From Spinacia oleracea (Eukaryota > Streptophyta > Magnoliopsida > Caryophyllales > Amaranthaceae): a stretch of DNA of 64,000 nucleotides. The notes beneath the pieces were generated by a model. That model ran no database searches. It had not been told where the DNA came from and saw only the letters and a list, made by a program, of their open reading frames with translations. Numbering within the stretch: the stretch's first letter is position 1; each line of letters begins with the position of its first letter. Of the stretch, positions 10,991 to 22,875 are shown piece after piece. The stretch is from NCBI RefSeq assembly GCF_020520425.1, contig NC_079489.1:18500001-18564000 (forward strand). The letters are read 5' to 3'. Both the position numbers and the translations under genes were made by a program.

Positions 10991-11592
10991 GATAAACGAT
11001 GAAGGAGAGAAAAGATGAAGGAGAGAAAAGATGGAGATCTGATAAACGATGAGAGAGAAGGGAGGCAACAAATGAAAATAAGTTTGACTTGGGAGAGGAA
11101 CGGCGGATAACAACAACAACATCAGATAGGGTTTCTGTTGTTAAGTATGGAAAGGATTGGGCTTTGAGAACAAAATGGGCCTCTGTTTTAAACTGTACTA
11201 AAACGAAAATTTGTACCTCTATTATGGTGGTTTATAAAATAAACGGAACCAAATACGGAGTATCATCTAAAGTTCGAATACTAATACGAAAATTTAAAAA
11301 AAAAACACAAGTTATGTTTGACTTTCCTTTTAGTAAAAAAGCATATAAAAAAACATTCAAATACAATATTGAATTTAATTTAAATATAAACTTTCGTTTA
11401 AGTAAAACAGAAAAGCGAAAGGAAACAACATAAAATATTTAATTTATTTTAAAATTATACGTTCGTTTTAGCAAAAAAGGAAAAAAATGCATCAATATGA
11501 ATATTTTCATTTATCCGTTTATATATTGCAACAAAATTACAATGCAAACAACTTATAGTAACCAAATTAATGTGTAGTTTTAGAGTTTCATA

Positions 11593-14500
11593 ATGGACGA
11601 GAATGGAGATCAATGTATGCAAGATCAAAGGTCGATATGGAGGGATAAAAAAAGACAACAGAGAAAATCACTCACTCCAGAACAAAGAGATCGTCAAAAT
11701 GCAAAAAGACGACTCAGCTATGCATGTGAAAACCAATCAGATGTTATAGCTACTCCTGAAAGCCAACCTCAAACTCCATGTTCGGAAGGGCCTGTGATTG
11801 TTACCAATACTCCCAACACTTTGGGAGTTAGAAGGGCTATGGCAGACATCACAAATCGTGCCCACAATGTCACGACTGGATGTGAAAGGCGTGAACGTAA
11901 GAAATCTGAACATAATCAATTCATTTTAAGTATGTAAACATGACAACTTACCTAACCAATCAAAAACATGATTTGATAATGCAGTGCAACCTATTGATGA
12001 ACTTCGTTTACTCGATACTCGGGCAAATCTAGAAAATCGGTTTTTTAGTGTCGGTGAAAGTAGTGCACCCACCGTGACCATCCCAGACCCAACATCAAAC
12101 TCAAGCGGCATGCCCAATAGATTCTTTTGTGTTGGCGAGAGCAGTACAACCAATGCACGTATAACATACCCTACTTCAGACGATGTGGAATTGCCGCGTT
12201 TTGTTGAGGCGGAAAATGAAATACGCATGCCTGGCATATTATTCAATGTCGGTGAAAGTCGTGCAATCGACACCAACAACATATCAAACCCCATTTCTGA
12301 TGATATAAGGGTCTAGAAAGTAGGGAGAACTGGTTATAGAAATTGTGCAAGAAATTACCAAGAGGGTCAAGGGGTTCCTATATTCAGTTTGCCACCCATG
12401 AAAACATGTCCGCATTGCCAAGCACGACTTTTCCATTGTGAATCTCCTGAACTATGTTGCTTAAGTGGGAAGGTCAACTTACCTGATTTTCCATTATCCT
12501 CTGATATGCTTGATTTATATTCTGATCAATCGGAATATGGGGCTCATTTTAGGCAAAACATTCGTAAGTACAACCATGTCTTTTCATTCACTTCAATGGG
12601 AGTTCATTTAGATGACGAACTAGCAAATGCACGTCAAGGCGTTTACACATTCCGTGCACAAGGTTCAATTTACCATCGTATTGGAGGTTTTTTACCTTTG
12701 AACGAAGGAGATCGTCCTCGATTTCTTCAACTCTACATTTATGATACTGAGCATGAAAATGAAAATCGTGCAGCAGAGAATTCATCATTACGCCTCGATG
12801 TCATCGACAGAATAAAGAATATTTTGAATGCTCACAATCCTTTTGTCCACAATCTCCGTCATCTTGCTCAGCGTAGTGACTTAAGTGATTGCAAATTTGT
12901 CATCAAAGAGCAACCTACAAATAAACATCAATACTCGATGCCGACAGCTTCGCAAGTAGCAGCAGTTGTCGTTGGAGGTGATGACATTTCCAACTTGAAG
13001 GATAGGGACATCATGGTAGAGTCAGTAACTGGGCAACTAAGTTATATCAAAGACACTGCCGGTTATTATGACCCACTGCAGTATCCTCTATTGTTCCCTT
13101 ATGGTTCTTACGGCTGGGATTTAAACAGTCGAAGTTCCACTGGTAAGAAGTTGACATGCCGGGAATTCTATGCATACATGTTTCAGGTGCATATTTCTAA
13201 TAACTCTTTTTTAAGCCTTATCCTAAAAATCATATACTTAGACCTTTATGACCAAAACAAGTATTTTGTGTTATAGATGCGACAACATCTTGATTCTCTA
13301 ATCTTAAGAGGTGGTCGTCTACTGCAACAATTTGTTGTCGATAACTGTGTCAAAATGCAAGCCAATAACTTGAGGTGGATTGCACTCAACCAAGATAAGA
13401 TACGTGCTGATTTGTACAAGGGTTTAGAGGATTCTTTACATGCTGGAGAGCATAACACAGGTCCATATTGATTTAAGTTAATCAATTATATTACACTCAA
13501 TAATTCATACATTGTTTCACATAATTCATATAATGTCTATTTGCAGAAAATGTTGGACGACGGACCATACTACCATCTTCATTCGTTGGAAGTCCAAGAG
13601 ATATGCACCAGAGGTATCAAGATGCCATGGCATTGGTTCATAAGTTCGGCAAGCCCGATATATTTCTTACAATGACATGCAATCCATCTTGGCCAGAGAT
13701 ACAATCAGAATTGTTGGCCGGACAAGTTCCAAACGATCGTCCAGATCTGCTGACACGAGTTTTTCATGCTAAACTTGAAGAGTTGAAAAAGGATGTTCTC
13801 GAAAGGGGCGTCCTCGGAACGGTTGTTGCTTATGTATATGTGATTGAATTCCAAAAGAGGGGTCTTCCACATGTTCATATGTTATTAATTCTTGATCAAA
13901 ATGACAAGCTAACCACTCCGGATGACTTTGATAAGATTGTGAGAGCAGTGATTCCTGATGAACAACAAGAACCAAAATTGTATAAGGCAGTTCTTAAACA
14001 CATGATTCATGGCCCATGTGGTGTTCTCAACCACAAATCCCCGTGTATGAAACAAGGAAGTTGTAAGAAAGGATTCCCTAAGGAATTCTCCAATGATACA
14101 AAGCAAGGCAATGACTCATATCCTCTTTACCGTCGTCCACAAGATCGTCCAGCAGTACCGTTGCGTGAGAATTCACGAGTTCGTGTAGATAATCGGTGGG
14201 TAGTCCCATATAATCCTTTTTTGCTCTTAAAGTACGATTGTCACATCAATATTGAGATATGCAGCAGCATCAAGTGTGTCAAATATCTGTATAAGTACAT
14301 CCATAAGGGTTCAGATAGAGTTTCAATGGAAGTTCATAACGGAGATGAGATTGCACAATATGTTGATGCACGGTGGATTTGTGCACCCGAAGCTATGTGG
14401 AAACTTTACAAATTCCCCATGACTAGAATATGTCCTGCCGTAGATCGTTTGCAGGTTCATTTGCCAAACATGCATCAAGTGAGGTTCGAAGGGAACCAGC

Positions 14501-16608
14501 AAATCTCAAGCGTGTTAGCGAACCCAAGAAACTCTAAGACGATGCTCACTGAATTTTTCAAGATGAATTCAGTCGATCCAAATGCAAGGAAATATCTTTA
14601 TCGAGAATTTCCTGAGCATTACAGATGGTTAACGAGTTCACGTGAATGGCAGAAGAGAAAAAGTACACAACGAGTTATGGGTCGATTGTATGTAGCTTCA
14701 CCATTGGAAGGAGAACGATTTTATTTGAGAATGTTACTCAATCATGTGAGGGAGCGTACATCGTTCGAACATTTAAGAACGATCAATGGCGTCACACACC
14801 CTACATTCAGGGCTGCAGCTGAAGCCCTCGGTCTAATCGAGAATGACGAAAGCATTCGTCAATGTCTTTTAGAAGCATGTTCAGTACGAATGCCATCTGC
14901 ATTACGTCGGTTATTTGCAACCATATTGGTATATTGTCAACCAACTGGATTACGAGCACTCTGGGATGAGTTTTTCCCTTACATGGTTGAGGATTATCCA
15001 GCCTCAAACACAACAAGTAATTATGTTTTCCTCACTAACAAACTTTTGCAAGACATAGATAGGTTATTAAGACCACTTAGAAAAAGGATTTCTGACTACA
15101 CAGAGTTGCCAAGCTTACCCGAATGTACTGATGACATTGACGAGCTTCCTTCTATCATGGAAGAGTACTTTTCTGTTCTGGTTCCAGATGAGGATTTGGC
15201 ATGCGTTGGCACTCTCAATAGTGACCAACAAGTTGCATACGACACAATAATGAATGCTGTCATTTCAAAGGCTGGCTGTTCTTTCTTCGTCGATGGTCCT
15301 GGGGGCACCGGAAAAACATTTTTATACAAAGCCCTTCTTGCTACTGTAAAAAGTAGAGGCGAAATAGCTATCCCCACTGCAACATCTGGAATTGCAGCAA
15401 CGTTGTTGCACCAGGGAAGAACATCACATTCGACTTTTCAGCTCCCACTTAATCCAGACAGCTCATCAACTTGCTCATTTACCAAACGTTCTAAAACTGC
15501 AATTCTCCTAAAAAATTCTGCTATTATCGTATGGGATGAGGCCCCAATGACACACAGATATCAATTTGAAGTTGTTGATCGATCACTCAAGGATTTAATG
15601 GGGAATGACTTGCCGTTTGGGGGGAAAATTATTGTGTTCGGTGGTGATTTCAGACAGGTTTTACCGGTGGTTCGAAATGGAACTAGAGCTCAAATGATTG
15701 ACGCATCTTTTGTCAGGTCCTCTATGTGGAGACACATTCGTATTTTGCGTTTGAGAGAAAATATGAGATCAATTGATGATAACGGCTTTGCTAATTTCTT
15801 ACTCTCTGTTGGGAACGGTAATGAACCTACTGTTTCAGATCAGATGATAAGGTTACCCACTGCCATGATTATACCAACAGTGGCAGATAGTTCGATCGAG
15901 GCTTTGATCGACCAGGTCTTTCCAAATTTAAGTGAGCACGTTGGTGATGGAAATTTTATAGTTGAAAGGGCGATCATCACACCCCTGAACGAAGACGCTG
16001 ATAGAATAAATAATAAGGTTGTCGAAAAGTTTCTCGGAGAAGGAAAAACGTATTATTCGTTTGATTCTGTTCCTGAAGATAAGAGAAATTTGTATCAACA
16101 AGAGTTTTTGAATTCGATTTCTGCGTCGGGATTGCCTCCCCATGCTCTCACCCTGAAACCTGGGGTACCCTTAATGCTTTTGAGAAATATTGATCCTAAA
16201 CATGGTCTTTGCAATGGAACACGGTTGCTTTGCCATTCATTAAAGGACAATTTCATTGATGCTGAGATTTTAACCGGACATTCTAGGGGGAACAGAGTGT
16301 TTTTGCCAAGAATTCCCTTGAAAACTGCTGAAGATATTAAATTGCCATTCGAGATGGTCAGAAAGCAATTTCCTGTGAAGTTGAGTTTTGCCTTGACTAT
16401 CAACAAGTCTCAGGGACAAACTATTCCACATGTTGGGATATTCCTCCCTGATCATGTATTTAGCCACGGCCAGCTATATGTGGCATTATCACGAGGAATT
16501 TCAGAGAACACGACAAAGATCGTGGTAGAAAAGGGAAAGGTTCAAGGTTGTGAAGGCATATTCACTAAAAATATTGTGTACAAAGAAGTTTTGTTGTCTT
16601 ATGATTAG
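11593..16608 (+). CDS. Helitron Rep/helicase (RepHel), one in-frame stop
   Basis: This is the rolling-circle replication initiator fused to a Pif1-type helicase, which drives Helitron movement. Proposed exons are 11593-11929, 11985-13186, 13277-13460 and 13547-16608; all junctions have GT-AG and keep phase, giving 1,594 codons plus stop. Visible parts: a basic N-terminus (RKSLTPEQRDRQNAKRR), a cysteine-rich segment (CPHCQARLFHC, about residue 250), and the HUH metal motif LPHVHML (about 682). Then the two-tyrosine Rep motif YLYKYIHKG (about 822), Walker A GPGGTGKT (about 1157), Walker B IVWDEAP, FGGDFRQVLPV, and INKSQGQT plus QLYVALSR near the end. A TAG at 12314-12316 (codon about 223) interrupts exon 2 in frame, so this copy probably makes no full protein. 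The first intron (55 bases) is short for a plant. Confidence 0.88.
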
Positions 16609-16864
16609 AGATACGGAATTAAAGTATTATTTTTTATTTCCCAATTTTGTAATAAACGTTATTGTATTCTTGACATTGAGTAGTTTTTGTAATAATAATT
16701 GATTTACCATATAGCTACGGACGAATTGAGAGATGTGAATTTTATATATCGGAGTAATTAAATGTTTTCATGTATATAACTTTCTTTTCATGTGATATAC
16801 CTATTCATACGTTGTGAATTTCGGTTTATGTAATTCTAATTTTATTCTGAACTAACTTTACAGG

Positions 16865-18897
16865 ATGACAGAGTACCATTATCCAACTTTTGAGCATTTA
16901 TATCCTAGCGGGGTACAACGATATGATGTACGAGCCCGACTGATTCGCAATTATGATATTTTCAACTACAACCATAAAGGAACAACCAAGCAAACATGGA
17001 AAATGATTTTTGTCGATGTTGAGGTAAATGACCTTACGCTTCATTCAAATTTTCATTGAATCTGAACTATATCATAACTTTTTCATGTGTTTCCTTTTGT
17101 AGGGTCAGGCCATACAGTGCAATATTTTCGGCCCCGCGATTGAAAAGTTTATAGGACGGTTTCAAGAGGGATTCATTTATATACTCCTTGCTGTACAAGT
17201 GATATTTGCTGAAGGGAAAAACAAAATTGTCCCCAATTGGAAACAGATGATCATCAAAGAAGAAACAAATGTGATACGTGAAGAGGAGGATGACATTTCC
17301 ATACCTTCATTCCACTACAATTTGGTTCAGTTGAACCGATTAAGTTGTCACATCGACTGGACTGATAGAGTTTATGGTACTTTTGTTTGCCTTTTTTCAA
17401 TATTTAGTTATCATGCATATGTCGTTTATTAATTGAAACATTGATGATGTTTTAGATGCAATGGGATTGGTCCTATACGTTTCACCGGTTGAGAATATTG
17501 GTGTGGATTCATTTAAGCGAGACGTGGCAATAATGGATACAACGTAAGTCCTCTAAATTATTAAAATGTTAATTACAAATCGAATTTACCTTTATTTCGA
17601 TAAATTTGTCTTAATATTGTTTTAATTTCTACTTGCAGCTGGACTGTTATTAAATTAACACTTTGGAATGATTTTGTGCACGTTCTTGATGAAAATCTTA
17701 ATCATGTTGACGTGGCACCAATCATTGTAGCATGTGGTCTGCATGTCAAGAGCTTCTATGGTACATCATCCAAATTAAATTATATAGTAAATGCTGTCTT
17801 TTTAATATGTAGTTTAAAGTATAATATCCAGCTGTGATAATATTTCTAATTGATAAATACAAACAGGTACATATCTTTCCACGGGATACCACACTAGGGT
17901 TTATGTTAACCCGGTTAATGAAAAAACAACATCCTTATCTACATGGTACGCACAATCTCGCCAAATACATGTACAACATAACCTTAAGTATTATGCTCAC
18001 AACTTTTTTCACGTATAGGTATAAATCGAAAAAATTGGCAAAGATAAGGAGAGATTGGTTTCGTTCGTCGACTTTTTCGTTAAAGTCGTCGATTGATATT
18101 TCTAACACTCCCCGTATCCGATTATCTCAATTTCCCAGCGTGAGAAAGGTATCGTTTTTAACCTTGAAGTTTGAGTGTTGTCAACAAATTAAATACGGTA
18201 TTATGTACTTAATTGTCGGACTTTGCGTCTTTTTTTTGGTAGGTTCAATACTGTCGAGTTGTTGCATATGCATGTCGCGTTGATAGTGTTGATAACATCA
18301 TATATGAGGCATGCAATCGTTGCCTAAAAAAGGTTGTCATTTTTCAAGGACTACAAAAATGTCAATCTTGCAATCTCACCAACACTGTAACTATCCCAAG
18401 GTAACTATCTAAATTTTTTTTATACTTAAACACACATTATATATTGGTAAATATCTATATTAATAAATTGATTTAATTTCGTTTTATAGGTTGCTTCTTC
18501 GACTTACCATATTTGATAAAAGTGGTAATTTGAAAGTCACAATATTACACGATCTTGCACAACACCTTTTAGGTTGTTTAGCTACTGAAATAAAATCAGT
18601 ACTTCAACAGGTTTCAATCTAATACTCTAACAACATAATTGTTTTAAAAATATTAGCTCATGTTGATTTTACATTTGAATATATTTTTTAACGTTCATGC
18701 AGCCTAATGGACGTAATCGAGTGATGGAAAAAGTATTTGCATGTTTCGGAAACAGAGCTTTTTCATGGGTGCTACATCCACCAATTGGAGATTTTAATCC
18801 TGAACATTCGTATACGGTTGGATATGTGTTGCATGTCGATTGGGCGGAGGAGTGCATGTGGTTAAACAAATATATTGCGAGCAAAAAAAGAAAATGA
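16865..18897 (+). CDS. Helitron RPA1-like single-strand DNA-binding protein
   Basis: Nine exons fit GT-AG rules and one continuous phase: 16865-17023, 17103-17376, 17456-17543, 17639-17760, 17867-17945, 18019-18148, 18243-18400, 18490-18610, 18703-18897. The product is 441 residues with no internal stop. It resembles the large subunit of replication protein A. OB-fold-like segments come first (KQTWKMIFVDVE, then AIQCNIFGPAIEKF; later WTVIKLTLWNDF). A four-cysteine zinc ribbon follows (ACNRC ... CQSCN, exon 7), then a final OB-like part (LLLRLTIFDKSGN). Plant Helitrons typically carry such genes downstream of RepHel, presumably to coat single-stranded intermediates. It is intact in both copies in this window. 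Confidence 0.85.
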
Positions 18898-19085
18898 TAT
18901 TTACTATTTTGTATGTACTTCAATTTTGATTTTTCAATAGGATATGTTAGTTGTATCAAAATAATGTTAATTTTTTTTAATAGCTTTAAATTCGTCATGT
19001 AAGGCTACGAGTATTGTATGACCTCAATGTCGCAAAATATGGACTTTGCGAATGATTATTAGTGTCTAAAATTTGTAAAATTTCG

Positions 19086-19163
19086 CAAGCATCGCGTGCA
19101 TGAAATAATAGGCACAATAAAGTTTCTAAAATTCACGCACGCATCGCGTGCATAAAATACTAG
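19086..19163 (+). other. Helitron 3' terminus, with a second decoy-like terminus upstream
   Basis: The end proper has stem GCACGC (19137-19142), loop ATC, stem GCGTGC (19146-19151) and then CTAG at 19160-19163. About 50 bases upstream, 19086-19110 repeats the pattern as GCAAGC-ATC-GCGTGC followed by AATAG. The upstream one looks like an older or alternative terminator of the rolling circle. Confidence 0.8.
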
Positions 19164-19530
19164 TAAAGTATATGGTGGGGGGTAGGTGTTAAATGATCGG
19201 GTAATGATTTAAATGATGGGGGAGTACTAAGTGGGTATGACTATTGAAGTAAAGAGCGGGTGAGAATAAATTTATGTTTGAAACAGGTGCTGAAAGAGAA
19301 GAAAGTAAATTTATTTACATACCCTTAATTATTTTTTTCAAATTTTTAAATAAATAACATAACACATGGAATGGGGCAGTAACAGATCTATCCATTATTA
19401 ATTTTAATAAAAAGATTATCTATAAGCTCTATATTAATGGTAATTAATCATCTATAATTGTAATTTAGAATTGCAAACTTAATATTCATGTCATAAATTG
19501 TGCATCTCACGGGTAAGATAACTAGTCATG
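19164..19530 (+). mobile_element. Right part of the Helitron-split repeat
   Basis: Matches the reverse complement of 3056-3690 (minus its Stowaway). It ends with GTGCATCTCACGGG and then AACTAGT, a weak Helitron-like 3' end. It is the continuation of the sequence ending at 7592, from which it was separated by the 11.6 kb Helitron. Confidence 0.6.
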
Positions 19531-21150
19531 ACTTTGAGGTTGGTCAAGGTCTCCACACTCGTACGCATCTAAAATTCTAATCCCTATCCCGTACCCACGA
19601 TATGAAAGGTACTCACACCTCCCAATCTCCTTCTTAACAGGTAAAAAATAAAACTCATCCTCAATCTATCACCCACCCGTGTATCCACACTCGCCTCAAA
19701 TACACCGATGGACTCAACATGTTTTTGGTAAGAGAGTTTTTAAATTTAAAATTCTACTATAGAGTCTTCTACAATTAGAATAATTGAGTAATGGAACAAA
19801 AAATTATAACATGTACTCTCTCTGTCCAAATTTAATCGTTGCAATAATCATTTTACGGTATTTTATGCGATAGGTTATTATAAGCTTATATATTATAATT
19901 TCATAGAAAAATGGGTATGCTGGAAGATGGTGAGATTTTTTTATAGAATCAAGTATAAGAGAGCCAAGTGAGAGAGTGACATAGCTCCACATCGATTTCT
20001 GTTATCAAAAATTGTGTGCAAAGATTTTTCATTAGATTACAATGTAAAATAAAGGCAAATATATTACCCATTAAATGATCAAAGAAAAAGAAACAAATAC
20101 TAAAAAAATAAAACTAAAAACTATTAAAATTATTTTTCATTTAAAAGATGAACTCTTAAATAACTGGATAAGTAGAAACTATAAATTCGAGAAAGAAAAT
20201 ATACAAAGTTATTAAACAATTTTTTTTTCAATAAGCATGTTTTACACAACCCTAAACTCCGCATGTTAGAAAAATTGTTCAAAAGTTCATACGAAGAAAA
20301 TTAGATATAATCTTTAGTTAAAAGCATTTACATAGTTAAACAATGTAATACATATATTATATGACGAAAAATCTAAATTCTAGTACTAAAGTAAAGAAAA
20401 TTAACATATAAATAGTTTGTTTCTTAGTGAAATTGAAAAAGGGATTTCAGATTGATTGACTTTTTTCTTAGAGAAATTAGAAAAAAAGGATTTCGAAAAT
20501 TAGATTTTGATAGCGAGTAGAGAAACAATGTCGTTGAGTGGCTTATTTAGACTACAACAACGAGCGTCGTTCCACCATTTGGACTGCAATATAGTGTTTT
20601 TTTTTTGTTTTTTTTTTGTTTTTTTTTATGAATTAAAATGGAGAGAATTAAGGAGTTTTGTCATCTTTCCAAAGTTATTAGCAATTTAACATTAACAAAC
20701 ATACATTATGAAGGAGAAAATTAAGGGGTAATTTTGATTGGCTTTTTGACTCTTTTTTTTTTTTTTATACATAATTTTTTTTTTTTGTGTCATTACGGTG
20801 GGTTACTTTGTTGTCATTAAGCATTTGGGAAAAAAATTCTTTTTTTAATTACTTGGCCTGATTTTGGTGGGATAAGTTAGCTGTAATTAGTATTTAGTAA
20901 AAAATAATTCCTTTCTTAATTTTTGACTTTTTGCCAGTTGTTACTTGTTGTTTCATCAGTGGCGTAATTTGTGGTTGGGCCTACGTAATATTTACAGTGA
21001 TTAAGTTATTTTTATTGTAGCTTTCCTTATTTATTTCCGAGTGTTTCCCTTTATGGCGTTATTTACTGTGGCTATTGACTGATTTTCTTATGTTGCTTTT
21101 TTATTGTATTTAATACTTATTGTTAATATAATTGTGGTTAATAGAGGAAT
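19531..21150. other. Gene-free repeat-derived stretch
   Basis: Bases 19540-19780 match, inverted, the right arm and adjoining interior of the 6313-7556 element. At 19814 a TACTCTCTCTGTCC word looks like one Stowaway end, but no matching partner was found. The rest is AT-rich with long T runs near 20600 and 20755. No gene is supported. Confidence 0.5.
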
Positions 21151-21225
21151 GTTAGTCTTTTCTATAGGGGATACTAAAAGTGTATTTACTAAAATAACCT
21201 CAGGTGTTCCCTTATAGAATAGAGA
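21151..21225 (-). mobile_element. Helitron 5' terminus remnant, minus orientation
   Basis: Read on the minus strand from 21225 it begins TCTCTATTCTATAAGG after an A, then CTGAGGTTATTTTAGTAAAT, the same family of 5' ends as at 22610 and, more distantly, 7593. No convincing matching 3' terminus was found to the left, so the element is partial or its extent is unknown. Confidence 0.6.
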
Positions 21226-22142
21226 TAGATAGATATTGACAACTAACTTCCGTCAACTTTACTTACCTATGTTTAAATAATGCAAAGAGAACATATCCTT
21301 AAGCTCTATTTAGTTCAAGTAATCTAAGTTGCACAACAAAAGTCAAGTTCAACAAAAAGTTTAAAAGTCCAGCTTGTTTTATTCAACTTATCTTGTACAG
21401 TTTATGTTCGTGATAGACTTGACCTAAAGAGAATAAATTTCAAAGTTATGCACAATACGACTCAAAAGGGAAATATGTGTTCTAAGTTGTAGGTCATGCC
21501 TAACTCCTATTTATATCACAAAATTCATTAAAAAAAATATATACTGTTACATAGACCAACACATTGGACATGACAAAACACAAATAAACAGTTGAAATTT
21601 AGCATAACACGAAAGATCAAGCCATTTAATGTGTGGATCAGATCCGGCTCGAGCATACCAATACAAAGCACACGAGCTTAACACGAGGTTCGTACGGACC
21701 AAAGCCATCCTTAAAGTATTATTAACCAATAGAGTGCCCATTATGGTAGCTAAGAAGCACATTTGCACACCAAATGGTGAGTAAACGTAATAATGTTAAA
21801 GAAAACAATGAAACCTGAGTTACCTAACCCATTCAATTCAATTCAATAAACAAGAGTTTTCTGTTTGAAGTACATACAAAATACCCATTCAAATCCATTA
21901 CCACAAAGTTTTCTGTCTTCTGGGGTGCATTGGTCATGGTCTTGCATCTCTTTGCAGATTCACCGCCATTTTTGAGCTAAACGCATAGATCTTGCATAAA
22001 AATTCCTTTGGTACTTCCTCCCTAAATAATTAGTGAAATTTAACACTTTGTTTTAGTTAGATTAAACCACTATTTCTTCGACAAATCATATTCTTACACT
22101 AATTCCAATTACATGTAAAACACATGTTGCCGAAGACGAATA
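21226..22142. other. Gene-free stretch spanning the end of duplication copy 1
   Basis: No gene is supported. Copy 1 of the large duplication ends at 21867. Bases 21868-22142 are unique in the window. A minus-strand frame at 21547-21768 has no recognisable domain. Confidence 0.5.
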
Positions 22143-22786
22143 TTTCCTCCGTTCCATAAATATCGCACCATCTTGTTTTTTACACTACTAGTCTTATATG
22201 CACGCGACGCGTGCGAATATAAGAAACATTTATGTTATTATATTTAAACCTGAACTAACATGTAATAAAATATAAATAAATGCAATGCGTGCGAATATAT
22301 GAAACATTTGTGTTATTACATTTTAACCTGAAATAACATGTAAAAAATATAATATAAATGCGATGCGTGCGAATGTAAGAAATAGATAAATTAGATAGAG
22401 CCGAACGCATATAAACAGATTGATTAAAATGGTAAAAATTTATTTAAGGGGCTAGATTGATTAAAATGCTTCTTTGGGCTTTTTCTATTGGGTAGGTTGT
22501 CATTATATTCTCTATTAAGTGTGGACTATGGAGGGTATTTTAGTAATCCAAAGGGACACCAAAAATGGATTTACTAAAATAACCTCAGTTCTTCACTTAT
22601 ATAATAGAGATTCACAATAACGATTTGGTCATCTTTTGTAATTCATACCTAAGAAAAATTGTAGTCCTGTAGGATCTTGCTATCGATATAAATTTTCTAA
22701 ATATCAAAGTGTGTGTTGAAAAGTCGAGATATGAAGAGTCAAAGTGTGTGTTGAAAAACGTGTAATATTTAAGGAACGAATTACGA
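22143..22786. mobile_element. Stowaway MITE split by a small Helitron
   Basis: The left end CCTCCGTTCCATAAATATCG has its inverted partner near 22766-22785 (AATATTTAAGGAACG, degenerate). Removing bases 22188-22610 rejoins CACTA with TTCACAATAACG into a continuous MITE body. This locates the small Helitron's insertion between A and T. Confidence 0.65.
22188..22610 (-). mobile_element. Non-autonomous Helitron, 423 bases
   Basis: On the minus strand it starts TCTCTATTATATAAG (from 22610, after an A). It ends with hairpin GCACGC-GTC-GCGTGC, then CTAG at 22188 followed by T. Both termini resemble the 11.6 kb Helitron, which could have supplied the proteins. Bases 22265-22380 contain two further GCGTGCGAATAT-like words in the subterminal region. 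No coding capacity. Confidence 0.85.
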
Positions 22787-22875
22787 ATGTTTAGGTAAAT
22801 ATCAATCTGAGGGCGTTTGGTTACATGTTTGATCTAGCTTGATGAGAACCAAAAGGTTTGGTTACATCCTAAACA

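Larger units (their letters stand above)
7593..19163 (+). mobile_element. Full-length autonomous-type Helitron
   Basis: The element is 11,571 bases long. It starts TCTCTATTCTATAA after an A and ends with a hairpin (GCACGC-ATC-GCGTGC, 19137-19151) and CTAG before a T, the rolling-circle Helitron pattern with insertion between A and T. The same 5' word is found at two other Helitron ends in this window (21225 and 22610, minus strand). Joining bases up to 7592 with those from 19164 recreates the uninterrupted repeat at 3680-3706, which supports both boundaries. It encodes Rep/helicase and RPA on the plus strand. The first 4 kb is a long non-coding leader. Confidence 0.9.
14219..21867. repeat. 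Segmental duplication, copy 1
   Basis: This 7.65 kb block, from inside the helicase gene through RPA, the Helitron 3' end and 2.7 kb of flank, recurs in direct orientation at 22876-40877. I counted roughly 17 substitutions plus a few homopolymer length changes. The right flank outside the Helitron is included, so the second copy arose by duplication, not by a second Helitron jump. Confidence 0.95.

Noticed and set aside
21547-21768. 73-codon minus-strand frame, also at 40557
   Set aside because: No recognised domain. It lies in repeat-derived flank and is present twice only because of the duplication.
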